A program made the position numbers and the translations under genes. Source: DASTFY01 sp963769115 (GTDB taxonomy: Bacteria > Actinomycetota > Acidimicrobiia > Acidimicrobiales > Ilumatobacteraceae). Taken from it: DNA of 64,000 bases. The stretch spans positions 1-64,000 of the forward strand of contig CAVYKN010000014.1 of assembly GCA_963769115.1 (NCBI GenBank). Direction: 5' to 3'. The notes below the pieces were generated by a model. That model was not told the origin of the DNA and did not search any database. It saw only the letters and a list, made by a program, of their open reading frames with translations. Positions 52,472 through 60,217 of the stretch are shown here, one piece after another; positions within the stretch are counted from its first letter, which is position 1; the number at the start of each line of letters is the position of its first letter.

Positions 52472-53767
52472 ATGGCCCGCTCCCCCCGGCTCGGAGCCGT
52501 GTTCGTGCTCGCCGCCCTCGTGCCCGCGGCCGCTGTCACCGCCTGCGGCTCGGACGCCGAGCCTGACGGCGGGGCCGGCTTCCCGCCCGCGGCCAGCGAT
52601 ACGGCGGCGACGCTGCCCCCCACGGTGGCCGGCGACCCGGCGGCGACCAGCACAGCCGTGGCCTCCTCCGCCCCTGCGACCACGCCGAGCGTCCCACCCA
52701 CCGATCGCCCGAACCTGGCCGAGGTGCAGTTGGCGCTGACCGAGATCGGGACGTTCGACGAACCCGTCGCCCTCGTCGACCGCGGGGGCACCCTCTACGT
52801 CGCCGAGAAGGGTGGACGGGTCCTGGCCCTGACGGGCAGCGAGCCGCTCGAGGTCCTGGACATGACCGACCTCACCGAGTCCGCCGGCGAGCGGGGCCTC
52901 CTCGGCCTGGCCTTCTCGCCCGACGGCACACTGCTCTACGCCAGCTACACGAACAACGATGGTGACTCCCGGGTGGACGAGTACGCCATGGGCGCGGGCC
53001 CTGAGGGCACGGCCGACCCCGCCACCCGGCGCGAGGTGTTCGCACTCGACCAGCCGTACGGCAACCACAACGGCGGCCACATCCTCTTCGGTCCGGACGG
53101 CCTGCTGTACCTGGGCTACGGCGACGGAGGGTCGGCCGGTGATCCCGAGCGCCGCGGGCTCGACCCCGGCACGCTGCTCGGCAAGCTGCTGCGCATCGAT
53201 CCCCGGCCCAACGGCGACACGCCGTACACGATCCCCGCCGACAACCCGTTCGCCGACGGGGCCGCCGCGCTCCCGGAGATCTGGAGCGCCGGCCTTCGCA
53301 ACCCGTGGCGCTTCTCGTTCGATCCGGCCACCGGAGACCTCTGGATCGGCGACGTGGGCCAGAACGCGGTCGAGGAGATCGACCTGGTCACCGCGGCGCA
53401 GGGCGCGGGGCGGGGAACTGACTTCGGCTGGAGCGCCTTCGAGGGGACAGACCGCTACAACGACGACCAGGAGTCACCCAACCACTGGCCGCCGATCTAC
53501 GAGTACCGGCACGCGGATGGCGGCTGCTCGGTGACGGGCGGCGTCGTGTACCGCGGCGAGGCGATCCCCGCGATGCGCGGCGCGTACCTGTTCGGGGACT
53601 ACTGCGCCACGGGGATCAACGCGCTGGTGGCCGAGGACGGTCAGCTCGTTGATGCGGCAACGATCTCGGACGAGCCCGGGCAGATCGTCAGCTTCGGCAC
53701 TGACGCCGCCGGCGAGGTGTACGTCCTGTCGATCGGCGGTTCCGTGTTCCGGCTCGATCCCGCCTAA
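52472..53767 (+). CDS. PQQ-dependent sugar (glucose/sorbosone) dehydrogenase, lipoprotein
   Basis: 431 residues. Signal peptide GAVFVLAALVPAAAVTACGS with a TAC lipobox, then a Thr/Ala linker. The beta-propeller starts TEIGTFDEPVALVDRGGTLY and VAEKGGRVLALTG, with typical motifs ERGLLGLAFSPDGTLLYASY, YGNHNGGHILFGPDGLLYLG, YGDGGSAGDP, GKLLRIDPRPNGDTPYTIPA and LRNPWRFSFDPATGDLWIGD. These match the soluble aldose sugar dehydrogenase (GSDH) family, which uses PQQ and calcium; many actinobacterial members are of unproven function and pqq genes are not in this window. Stop shares CTAA with the convergent hydratase. Confidence 0.88.
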   Translation: MARSPRLGAVFVLAALVPAAAVTACGSDAEPDGGAGFPPAASDTAATLPPTVAGDPAATSTAVASSAPATTPSVPPTDRPNLAEVQLALTEIGTFDEPVALVDRGGTLYVAEKGGRVLALTGSEPLEVLDMTDLTESAGERGLLGLAFSPDGTLLYASYTNNDGDSRVDEYAMGAGPEGTADPATRREVFALDQPYGNHNGGHILFGPDGLLYLGYGDGGSAGDPERRGLDPGTLLGKLLRIDPRPNGDTPYTIPADNPFADGAAALPEIWSAGLRNPWRFSFDPATGDLWIGDVGQNAVEEIDLVTAAQGAGRGTDFGWSAFEGTDRYNDDQESPNHWPPIYEYRHADGGCSVTGGVVYRGEAIPAMRGAYLFGDYCATGINALVAEDGQLVDAATISDEPGQIVSFGTDAAGEVYVLSIGGSVFRLDPA

Positions 53768-54537
53768 CGACCCTCGAACCGCGCCGGGCGCTTCTCGAGG
53801 AACGCGCGCACGCCCTCCTTGTGGTCCTCGGTGGCGAAGAGCTCGCCCAGGCTCGACGAGACCCAGGCCCCGAGCTCGCGCCAGTCGGGGTCGAGAGCCT
53901 GGCGGAGACCGGCCTTGAGCCGCTGGACGGCCAGAGGCGGGTTGGCGGCGATGCGCTGCGCCACCTCCATCGCGGTGGGCAGGAGCTCCTCGTGGGGGAC
54001 CACGCGCCCGACGAGACCGATCCGCCGCGCCTCCTCGGCGTCGATCACCTCGCCGGTGAAGAGCAGCTCTGCGGCCCGCTCCCGTCCCACCAGCCCCGCC
54101 AAGCGGCCCAGGCCGGCGACGTCGGAGACCAGCCCCCGCAGCACGAAGAGCTCGCCGAAGCGCGCCCGCTCGCTGGCCACGCGCAGGTCGGCCAGCAGGG
54201 CCAGCTCCATCCCCCAGCCGACCGCGGCGCCGTTGACGGCGGCGACGATCGGGATGTCGGTGTGCAGCAGCGCGTCCGCGGCGGGCGTCAGGCGGGGCCC
54301 GCCCTCCCGGGTCGCCACCGGCGGCGGTCGGTCGCCGCCTCCCATCACCTGGCGCACGTCGTCGCCGGAGCAGAAGGCCGGATCGGCGCCCGTGACGACG
54401 AGGCAGCGGACATCCGCCTCGCGGACCAGCTCCTCCAGACGGGCGTACATTCCCCAGGTCAGCGCGTTGCGGGCTTCGGGCCGGTGCAGCGTGATCACGC
54501 CGACATCACCGTCGACGTCGTACAAGATGTCGCTCAG
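53764..54537 (-). CDS. Enoyl-CoA hydratase/isomerase family protein
   Basis: About 257 residues of the crotonase superfamily. VGVITLHRPEARNALTWGMY, VRCLVVTGADPAFCSGDDVR (first oxyanion-hole region), IPIVAAVNGAAVGWGMELAL (second), LADLRVASERARFGELFVLR and GLVSDVAGLGRLAGLVGRER; then EARRIGLVGRVVPHEELLPT. Of the hydratase Glu pair, the first aligns near GELFVLRGLV and the second position is Asp (VSDVAGLGRL), so hydratase activity is not certain. The best start is a CTG at 54537 overlapping the mreB stop (CTGA); a TTG at 54525 is possible. Last gene of the moaE-mreB operon. Confidence 0.85.
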   Translation of the reverse strand: MSDILYDVDGDVGVITLHRPEARNALTWGMYARLEELVREADVRCLVVTGADPAFCSGDDVRQVMGGGDRPPPVATREGGPRLTPAADALLHTDIPIVAAVNGAAVGWGMELALLADLRVASERARFGELFVLRGLVSDVAGLGRLAGLVGRERAAELLFTGEVIDAEEARRIGLVGRVVPHEELLPTAMEVAQRIAANPPLAVQRLKAGLRQALDPDWRELGAWVSSSLGELFATEDHKEGVRAFLEKRPARFEGR

Positions 54538-55538
54538 CGCCGGGCTCCCATGAAGATGCCCTTGAGCGCGTCGTAGTGCTCGATGCAGTGGCCGGCGCCG
54601 AGCACCACGCACTCCAGCGGAGCGTCAACGAGCTCCACCGGCACCCTCGTCTCGCGCGAGAGGCGCTGGTCCAGCCCCCGCAGCATGCCGCCGCCGCCGA
54701 CCAGGTTGACGCCGCGGACCAGAAAGTCCTGCGACAGCTCGGGCGGGGCCTTGGCCAGGCAGCGGATGACGCTCTCGATGATCGAGCTGACGACCTCCTC
54801 GATGGCGCCGCGCACCTCCTCGGGGCTCAGCACGACCACCCGCGGTAGCCCGCTCACCAGGTCCCGGCCCCGCACCTCGGCGTGGCTCTCGTCGGGCGTC
54901 GGATCGGCCGAGCCGACGGCGACCTTGATCTCCTCGGCCGTGCGCTCTCCGATGGCGATGCCGTACTCCCGGCGGATGTACGTCTGGAGGGCGGCGTCGA
55001 TGTCGAAGCTGCCGATGCGCACCGCCTCCAGGGCCACGATCCCACCGAGGGAGATCACCGCCGTCTCGGTGGTGCCGCCACCGATGTCGATGACCATGCT
55101 GCCCACCGGCGCGTCGATCGGCAGACCGGCGCCGATGGCCGCCGCCATGGGCTGCTCGATGAGCTGGGCGTCGATGGCCCCCGCGCGCCGCGCCGCCTCG
55201 GTGACCGCGCGCCGCTCGACCTCCGTGATGGCCGACGGGACGCAGATGACGACTCGCGGCCGGTTGAAACGGGTGACGCCGACGCGGTGGAGCAGCAGGC
55301 GGATCATGCGCTCGGTGATCTCGAAGTCGGTGATGGCGCCACCGCGCAGCGGCCGCACGGCGACGATGTAGCCGGGTGTGCGTCCGATCATCTTCCAGGC
55401 GTCGTAGCCGGTGGCCAGCACCTCCCCCGTCTGCCGGTTGAGCGCGATGACCGACGGCTCGTTCAGGACGATGCCCCTGCCCTTGGCGTAGACGAGCGTG
55501 TTGGCGGTACCCAGGTCGATGGCGAGGTCGCGGGCCAG
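54534..55538 (-). CDS. mreB: MreB-like actin homologue
   Basis: 334 residues of the MreB/Mbl actin-like family. The N-terminus, ARDLAIDLGTANTLVYAKGR, with the phosphate-1 loop, lies upstream of the first standard codon (54534-55421 would start at residue 40). A CTG at 55538, three codons after an in-frame TGA, is the only start that includes it. Then GRTPGYIVAVRPLRGGAITD, NRPRVVICVPSAITEVERRA, GSMVIDIGGGTTETAVISLG (phosphate-2), and GIAIGERTAEEIKVAVG. The final GVNLVGGGGMLRGLDQRLSR is the adenosine region. Unlike most mreB it is not next to mreC/mreD. It may still scaffold cell-wall growth. Confidence 0.9.
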   Translation of the reverse strand: MARDLAIDLGTANTLVYAKGRGIVLNEPSVIALNRQTGEVLATGYDAWKMIGRTPGYIVAVRPLRGGAITDFEITERMIRLLLHRVGVTRFNRPRVVICVPSAITEVERRAVTEAARRAGAIDAQLIEQPMAAAIGAGLPIDAPVGSMVIDIGGGTTETAVISLGGIVALEAVRIGSFDIDAALQTYIRREYGIAIGERTAEEIKVAVGSADPTPDESHAEVRGRDLVSGLPRVVVLSPEEVRGAIEEVVSSIIESVIRCLAKAPPELSQDFLVRGVNLVGGGGMLRGLDQRLSRETRVPVELVDAPLECVVLGAGHCIEHYDALKGIFMGARR

Positions 55539-55541
55539 GGC

Positions 55542-55808
55542 TCAGTCCTCCGTGCCGGTCGGGCCAGGCTGGTCACCGGCTTCGTCCGGAGGACGCGGTC
55601 CAGCGAGGGGGTCGACGCGGCGCACGGGCTGGATGCGGTCGATGCCGGTGGAGTCCCGCCGTGTTTCGGTGGACAGCGCGTCCATGTGACGTTGGTGGGC
55701 CTTGATGCCGGAGTCGAAGCCCTTCGGCTCCCGAGCCCGCAGCGCCAGCACGAGGATCCCGAGGGCGATCACGGCGAGTGCGGCGAGGAGGTAGAGCAGG
55801 TTGCGCAT
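55542..55808 (-). CDS. Small membrane protein between moaE and mreB
   Basis: 88 residues. One N-terminal hydrophobic segment (RNLLYLLAALAVIALGILVL) followed by a basic/acidic cytoplasmic or extracytoplasmic tail (FDSGIKAHQRHMDALSTETR then PLAGPRPPDEAGDQPGP). ATG 55808 shares one base with the moaE stop (TGATG), and its stop lies three bases before the mreB start. No family recognised; position suggests translation from the moaE-mreB message and possibly a partner of MreB. Confidence 0.7.
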   Translation of the reverse strand: MRNLLYLLAALAVIALGILVLALRAREPKGFDSGIKAHQRHMDALSTETRRDSTGIDRIQPVRRVDPLAGPRPPDEAGDQPGPTGTED

Positions 55809-56329
55809 CAGGACGCCTGGGTGGGACCGGGACCTTCGGCGGCGGTCAGTTCGGCTGCGGTCATCTCGGCCATGTCCCGGATGCCCTGCGCACCGGCGGC
55901 CCAGCCGGCGTCATCTGCGCCCCAGGTCTCCTTCTTCCAGATGGGCGCGGTGGCCTTCAACGTGTCGATGCCGAAGCGGGCCGCCTCGAACGCCTCCGAC
56001 CGGTGGGGCGCCGACACGGCGACGATCACCGACGACTCGGTCAGCGCCAACGCTCCGGTGCGGTGCCAGAGGACCACCCGGCCGACGTCCGGCCAGCGCC
56101 GGCGCAGCTCCTCGGCGATGCGCTCCAGCCTGCTCAGGACGTGCTCCTCGTAGGCCTCGTAGGTGAGGGACGTGACCCCTGACCGACCCTCGGCGTGGTC
56201 GCGGACCGTGCCCGAGAAGACGACGACGGCGCCGCAGTCCGGCCGCACGACCCAGTCGTAGGCCGCGCCGATGGGCAGCTCCTCGCCGGTCAGTGCCAGC
56301 CAATCGTGTCCGGCCGCGGGCTCGCGCAC
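55808..56329 (-). CDS. moaE: Molybdopterin synthase catalytic subunit MoaE
   Basis: 173 residues from GTG 56329. YDWVVRPDCGAVVVFSGTVR, then DHAEGRSGVTSLTYEAYEEH, VVLWHRTGALALTESSVIVA, VSAPHRSEAFEAARFGIDTL and KATAPIWKKE. The HRTG, APHR and KATxPIWKKE motifs are diagnostic: the Lys pair forms the dithiolene-forming active site with the MoaD C-terminus. It is a little longer than usual at both ends. No moaD or other mo-cofactor gene lies in this window. First gene of a compact operon with the small membrane protein, mreB and the hydratase. Confidence 0.93.
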   Translation of the reverse strand: MREPAAGHDWLALTGEELPIGAAYDWVVRPDCGAVVVFSGTVRDHAEGRSGVTSLTYEAYEEHVLSRLERIAEELRRRWPDVGRVVLWHRTGALALTESSVIVAVSAPHRSEAFEAARFGIDTLKATAPIWKKETWGADDAGWAAGAQGIRDMAEMTAAELTAAEGPGPTQAS

Positions 56330-56427
56330 GAGAGTCGATGCTAGTGCTGCGGCCGCGAGCGTCTACCCCCGCGAGTCCTGCGGCAAAGCCCGGGGAGCCG
56401 CGGCACGCTCGCAGACACCCCTGGATA

Positions 56428-57819
56428 ATGTGCGCCGTCGTGGAGGCGAGCGACTGGCCCGAGGACGGCGAAGAGCTCGGCCCGGGCGAGTACCTCCCGC
56501 CTGACCAACGCTGGTGGCGTCATCCGTCGGAGCTGGGCGCCACCCCGCTGCCGCCCGCCCGCCCGGCGCTCCTGCCCGCTCCCGGTGGAGGGCGCGTGGT
56601 CCTCGTCCTGGCCGCGGTCATCGGTACCGCGGGCGCCGTCCTGGCCGCGTACGTCGCCCATCTCGCCCAGCCGGCCACGAGCGATGTGGCCACGTCCGTG
56701 GTCCGGGTGAGCGCCGTGACGACGACATTCGTCACGACAACCGGACTCGGAACCGCTGTCACCGTGCCGGCCACCACGGCGGTGGCGACCTCGGCCGTCG
56801 AGGGCCTCGTGCAGCTGGTCGTGAACGGCCGTTCAGAGCGGCGTTCGGCCACGGCCGCCGCGCTCGGCACCGGACAGCTCGTGGTGTCGGCCAAGGCCGT
56901 GGAGGGCGTCACCGAGGTCACTGCGGTCATGCCCGACGGCACGGAGCAGCGCGCCCAGGTCGTGTTCGTGGATCACGCCTCGGGCACCGCGGTGGTCGAG
57001 GTGGCGCAGCCCACGCCCACGGTGGCGAGCGGGCAGGCGGCCACGCTCGCCCCGGGCGATCCCGTCACCGCGGCGGGGACCAACACGCCGGGCGAGGTGG
57101 TCGAGGTCGGCGTGGACACCATGGCCGACGACGGCACCCACATGGAGCACCTGATGCGGTTGCGCATGGACGAGCCCGTGGACGACGGCGCCGTCGTCCT
57201 CGATCGCGACGGGCGGGCCGTCGGCATCTGCATCGGTGCCGAGGACGGCGACGCCACGGCGCTCCTCGCCGCCCCGATCGAACTGGCCAAGGCGGCCGCC
57301 GAGCCGGCCGGAGCCGATGGCGAGCGCCGCCTGCCCTGGCTGGGGCTCACCGGGCGCACGGCCCGGCCCGAGGACGCGGCGACCAGCGCGACGTCACCCG
57401 ACCAGGAGGGCACCACGAGCCAACCCCCGGCGACGTCGGGCACCGCGGCCGCCGGGTCGTCCACGGCCTCCTCTTCGTCGATGCTCGGAGCGGCCGTGCC
57501 CGACGGCACCGGGACGACGACCACCTCGGCCGCGCCTCCCACCGCGCAGCCGGCGCCGCCGGTGACGACCGCGGCCCCCGCACCGGTCGTCGAAGGCGCG
57601 TACGTCCTCTCCGTCGATCCCGACGGCGCCGCGGCGGCCGCCGGGGTGCAGGAGGGCGACATCGTGGTCGCCGTCGACGACGTGTCGGTCTCGTCGATGA
57701 ACGCCCTCGTGCTGCTGGTGCGGGAGCGCAAGGCCGGGAACGACGTGCGCCTCACGGTGGTGCGGGAGGGCGAGCGCATCGAGCTGGTCGCCGTCCTCCA
57801 GGCCCGCCAGGGCTCCTAG
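56428..57819 (+). CDS. Membrane-anchored HtrA-like protein with degenerate protease and C-terminal PDZ
   Basis: 463 residues from ATG 56428 (GTG 56440 also possible). A cytoplasmic start (ELGPGEYLPPDQRWWRHPSE) leads to one transmembrane segment (VVLVLAAVIGTAGAVLAAYV), a Thr/Val linker and a trypsin-like domain at about 130-300. Where active HtrA has its His, this reads GQLVVSAKAVEG; where Asp lies, it reads DHASGTAVVEV; where NSGGP lies, it reads PVDDGAVVLDRDGRAVGI. So all three catalytic residues are missing. A Thr/Ser/Pro linker then leads to a PDZ domain (GAYVLSVDPDGAAAAAGVQE, GDIVVAVDDVSVSSMNALVL). Probably a sensory or scaffold pseudo-protease. Stop shares CTAG with the convergent epimerase. 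Confidence 0.8.
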   Translation: MCAVVEASDWPEDGEELGPGEYLPPDQRWWRHPSELGATPLPPARPALLPAPGGGRVVLVLAAVIGTAGAVLAAYVAHLAQPATSDVATSVVRVSAVTTTFVTTTGLGTAVTVPATTAVATSAVEGLVQLVVNGRSERRSATAAALGTGQLVVSAKAVEGVTEVTAVMPDGTEQRAQVVFVDHASGTAVVEVAQPTPTVASGQAATLAPGDPVTAAGTNTPGEVVEVGVDTMADDGTHMEHLMRLRMDEPVDDGAVVLDRDGRAVGICIGAEDGDATALLAAPIELAKAAAEPAGADGERRLPWLGLTGRTARPEDAATSATSPDQEGTTSQPPATSGTAAAGSSTASSSSMLGAAVPDGTGTTTTSAAPPTAQPAPPVTTAAPAPVVEGAYVLSVDPDGAAAAAGVQEGDIVVAVDDVSVSSMNALVLLVRERKAGNDVRLTVVREGERIELVAVLQARQGS

Positions 57820-58928
57820 GGCCGACAGACCTGCCGGCTCAGAGCAGTCGACCGGCGGCGGCGCACCGCGGCCCGGATGGCGAAGACCGCGCCGGTGACG
57901 AGGCCGGCGGCCAGGACGCCGGCCAACCCCAGCGCCAGCTCCTGACGTCGCTTCGGGGTGAGGATCTGCCACCACCGGGTGTCGGTCCCCGCCACGTAGG
58001 CCTGCTCGTTCGTCACGCGGGGTTGCCAGCCCTCCGCCTTCAAGCGATCGTTGGCCACCAGCCAGCTCGTCGTCATGTAGGGCAGCAGACCGGGCGGGAT
58101 GGGCCCCCGCTGGAAGCGCCAGCGAAGGTTGGAGATCCAGTGCGTGAACCAGGCCGGTGGGCGCACACGGGGCTTGGAACCGGCCAGGGCCCGTAGGCGG
58201 GGCCCGGCGATCCACCCGTCGGGGCTCACGTTGTAGGTCCCGTCCAGGTGGTGGCGGCGGGCCAGCTCGATGGCACTGGCGATGTCGTCGAGGTGCACGA
58301 ACTGGGCCGGCGGATCCTCCTCGGGCGCCAGGACCCCTGCGCCGCCGGCGAGCGCCCGGGCCAGCCACGACGAGCCGTCCTCGGCCAGGCCGGTGACCGG
58401 CCGCAGGACGGCCACCGTGCGGTCCCGCCGCTCGTCGGCCCAGTCGACGACCAGCTGCTCGACCTCGGCGTGGCCGACGGCGTAGGCGAAGTCGGGCACC
58501 GGGCGCAGCGGTGCGTCCTCGGTGATGGGGACCGGGTTGTTGGGCCACGCGCCGTAGACGGTGGCCGTCGACAGGACCACGAGGTGGCGGACATCGCCGG
58601 CGCTCGCCGCGTCCAGCACCCGGCGCGTCACCTCCGTCGCCAGGGTGCCCGGGCGGCGGCGGATGGCGCTCGCCGCGAACGGCAGGTGCACGACGGCCTC
58701 GACCGAGCCGTCCCCGGCGAGCTCGGTCAGCTCGACCGTGGCCTCCGGCCGGCGCAGGTCGACCGGGCGGTGCTCCACCTTGGGGTGGCCCACAGCGGCC
58801 GGTCGGCGGTCGAGCGTGACGACGGCGTCCACGTCGGGCGCCTGGGCCAGCAGCGCGACCACCCGGCGGCCGATGGCGCCCGAGGCACCGGTCACCACCA
58901 CGACGTTCCGGCTCGGTTCCCCGTCCAC
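57816..58928 (-). CDS. NAD-dependent epimerase/dehydratase (extended SDR) with C-terminal membrane segment
   Basis: 370 residues. VVVVTGASGAIGRRVVALLA is the Rossmann GxxGxxG; VVVLSTATVYGAWPNNPVPI and FAYAVGHAEVEQLVVDW give the YxxxK-like region, which reads YAVGH, so the Lys of the catalytic YxxxK is His here. VHLDDIASAIELARRHHLDG and TYNVSPDGWIAGPRLRALAG are typical of the NAD-epimerase family. After about residue 320 a hydrophobic helix (ELALGLAGVLAAGLVTGAVF) and a basic tail RAAVRRRRSTALSR suggest membrane anchoring. Substrate unknown. Starts ATG 58928. Confidence 0.85.
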   Translation of the reverse strand: MDGEPSRNVVVVTGASGAIGRRVVALLAQAPDVDAVVTLDRRPAAVGHPKVEHRPVDLRRPEATVELTELAGDGSVEAVVHLPFAASAIRRRPGTLATEVTRRVLDAASAGDVRHLVVLSTATVYGAWPNNPVPITEDAPLRPVPDFAYAVGHAEVEQLVVDWADERRDRTVAVLRPVTGLAEDGSSWLARALAGGAGVLAPEEDPPAQFVHLDDIASAIELARRHHLDGTYNVSPDGWIAGPRLRALAGSKPRVRPPAWFTHWISNLRWRFQRGPIPPGLLPYMTTSWLVANDRLKAEGWQPRVTNEQAYVAGTDTRWWQILTPKRRQELALGLAGVLAAGLVTGAVFAIRAAVRRRRSTALSRQVCRP

Positions 58929-58981
58929 GATCCCACTCTTCCACGCCCGGTGGGAGGGCCACCCCGCCCGCGTAGATTGAC

Positions 58982-60211
58982 GTGGTGGAACCCGAGCCGA
59001 CCGACCCGTTCGGCAGCATCCCGTTCCTGGGTGACCTGGCTCGCATGCTGCAGAACCAGGGATCCATCCAGTGGGAGGCGGCGCGCCAGCTCGCCTACAG
59101 CAACGCCACCGAGGGCAAGGCCGAACCCAACGTCGATCCTGCCATCCGGTTCAAGGTCGCCGAGCTGGGACGGGTGGCCGAGCTCCACGTGCAGCAGGCG
59201 ACCGGGCTGGACACCGCCGTCGGCGGACGGACGATCGAGGTCGTCCCCGTCAACCGCACCGCGTTCACGTCCCACACCCTGGACGCCTACCGGCCGCTCT
59301 TCGAGACGCTGGCCGGCTCGCTGGGCCAGACGCCGACCATCACCGCCATGGGCGGCCTCGAGCCCTTCGAGAGCGAGGACCTGCCCGGCGACGACGCCGG
59401 CCTGGCCATGCTCGGCCAGCTCCTGGGGCTCGTGGCGCCGACCATGCTCGGCATGGCCATCGGCTCGATGGTGGGCCGGCTGGCCCGCCGGTCCTTCGGG
59501 CAGTACGACCTCCCGCTCCCGCGGCCACCGGCCAGCGAGATCCAGGTCCTGCCCGGGACCATCGAGGAGTTCGCCCGCGACTGGAGCCTCCCGGAGGAGG
59601 AGGTCCTGCTCTGGGTCTGCCTCCACCAGATCACCTCGCACGCCGTGCTCGGCGTCCCTCACGTCCGGGCCGAGCTGGAGCAGCTCTTGCGCGACCACGC
59701 CGGCGGGTTCCGTCCCGACCCGGGCGCCGTCAGCGAGCGGCTCGGGTCCTTCGACCTCGGCAGCACCGACTCCCTCGGCGAGCTGCAGCAGCTCTTCGGC
59801 GATCCCGAGGTCCTGCTGGGCGCCGTCCGCTCGCCCGAGCAGGAGCGCCTGCGCCCCCGGCTGGACGCGCTGATCGCGGTGGTCGTCGGGTTCGTCGACC
59901 ACACCGTCGACCGCGCCGCGGCGGGGTTGATGTCCGGTGGAGGACAGATCGCCGAGGCCGTCCGCCGTCGCCGGTTGGAAGCGGGCAGCGAGGACGTGTT
60001 CCTCGAGCGCCTGCTGGGCCTCTCGCTCACCCGCGCCGAGGTCGAGCGGGGCCGGGCCTTCGTGAGCGGGGTCATCGAGCGGGAGGGCGACGAAGGCCTG
60101 AGCCGGCTGTGGCGCTCGGCCCGGGCCCTGCCGACACCCCCGGAGGTCGACGCCCCCGGTCTGTGGCTGGCCCGCCTCGAGGTCGACGGGGACGAGCCAC
60201 CGGCGAGCTGA
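58982..60211 (+). CDS. DUF2342/zincin_2 family protein with altered metalloprotease motif
   Basis: 409 residues from GTG 58982. FGSIPFLGDLARMLQNQGSI and QWEAARQLAYSNATEG, then VAELHVQQATGLDTAV, LAMLGQLLGLVAPTMLGMAI and GSMVGRLARRSFGQYDLPLP are typical of the zincin_2 (DUF2342) family, which is sometimes called F420-biosynthesis-associated. The HExxH motif expected in the middle reads LHQITSHAVLGVPHV: both His remain but the catalytic Glu is Gln (CAG). The rest, VDHTVDRAAAGLM and LLGLSLTRAEVERGRAFVSG, is conserved. So the fold is certain; proteolytic activity is doubtful. Stop is six bases from the convergent MFS gene. Confidence 0.85.
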   Translation: MVEPEPTDPFGSIPFLGDLARMLQNQGSIQWEAARQLAYSNATEGKAEPNVDPAIRFKVAELGRVAELHVQQATGLDTAVGGRTIEVVPVNRTAFTSHTLDAYRPLFETLAGSLGQTPTITAMGGLEPFESEDLPGDDAGLAMLGQLLGLVAPTMLGMAIGSMVGRLARRSFGQYDLPLPRPPASEIQVLPGTIEEFARDWSLPEEEVLLWVCLHQITSHAVLGVPHVRAELEQLLRDHAGGFRPDPGAVSERLGSFDLGSTDSLGELQQLFGDPEVLLGAVRSPEQERLRPRLDALIAVVVGFVDHTVDRAAAGLMSGGGQIAEAVRRRRLEAGSEDVFLERLLGLSLTRAEVERGRAFVSGVIEREGDEGLSRLWRSARALPTPPEVDAPGLWLARLEVDGDEPPAS

Positions 60212-60217
60212 GGTTCG

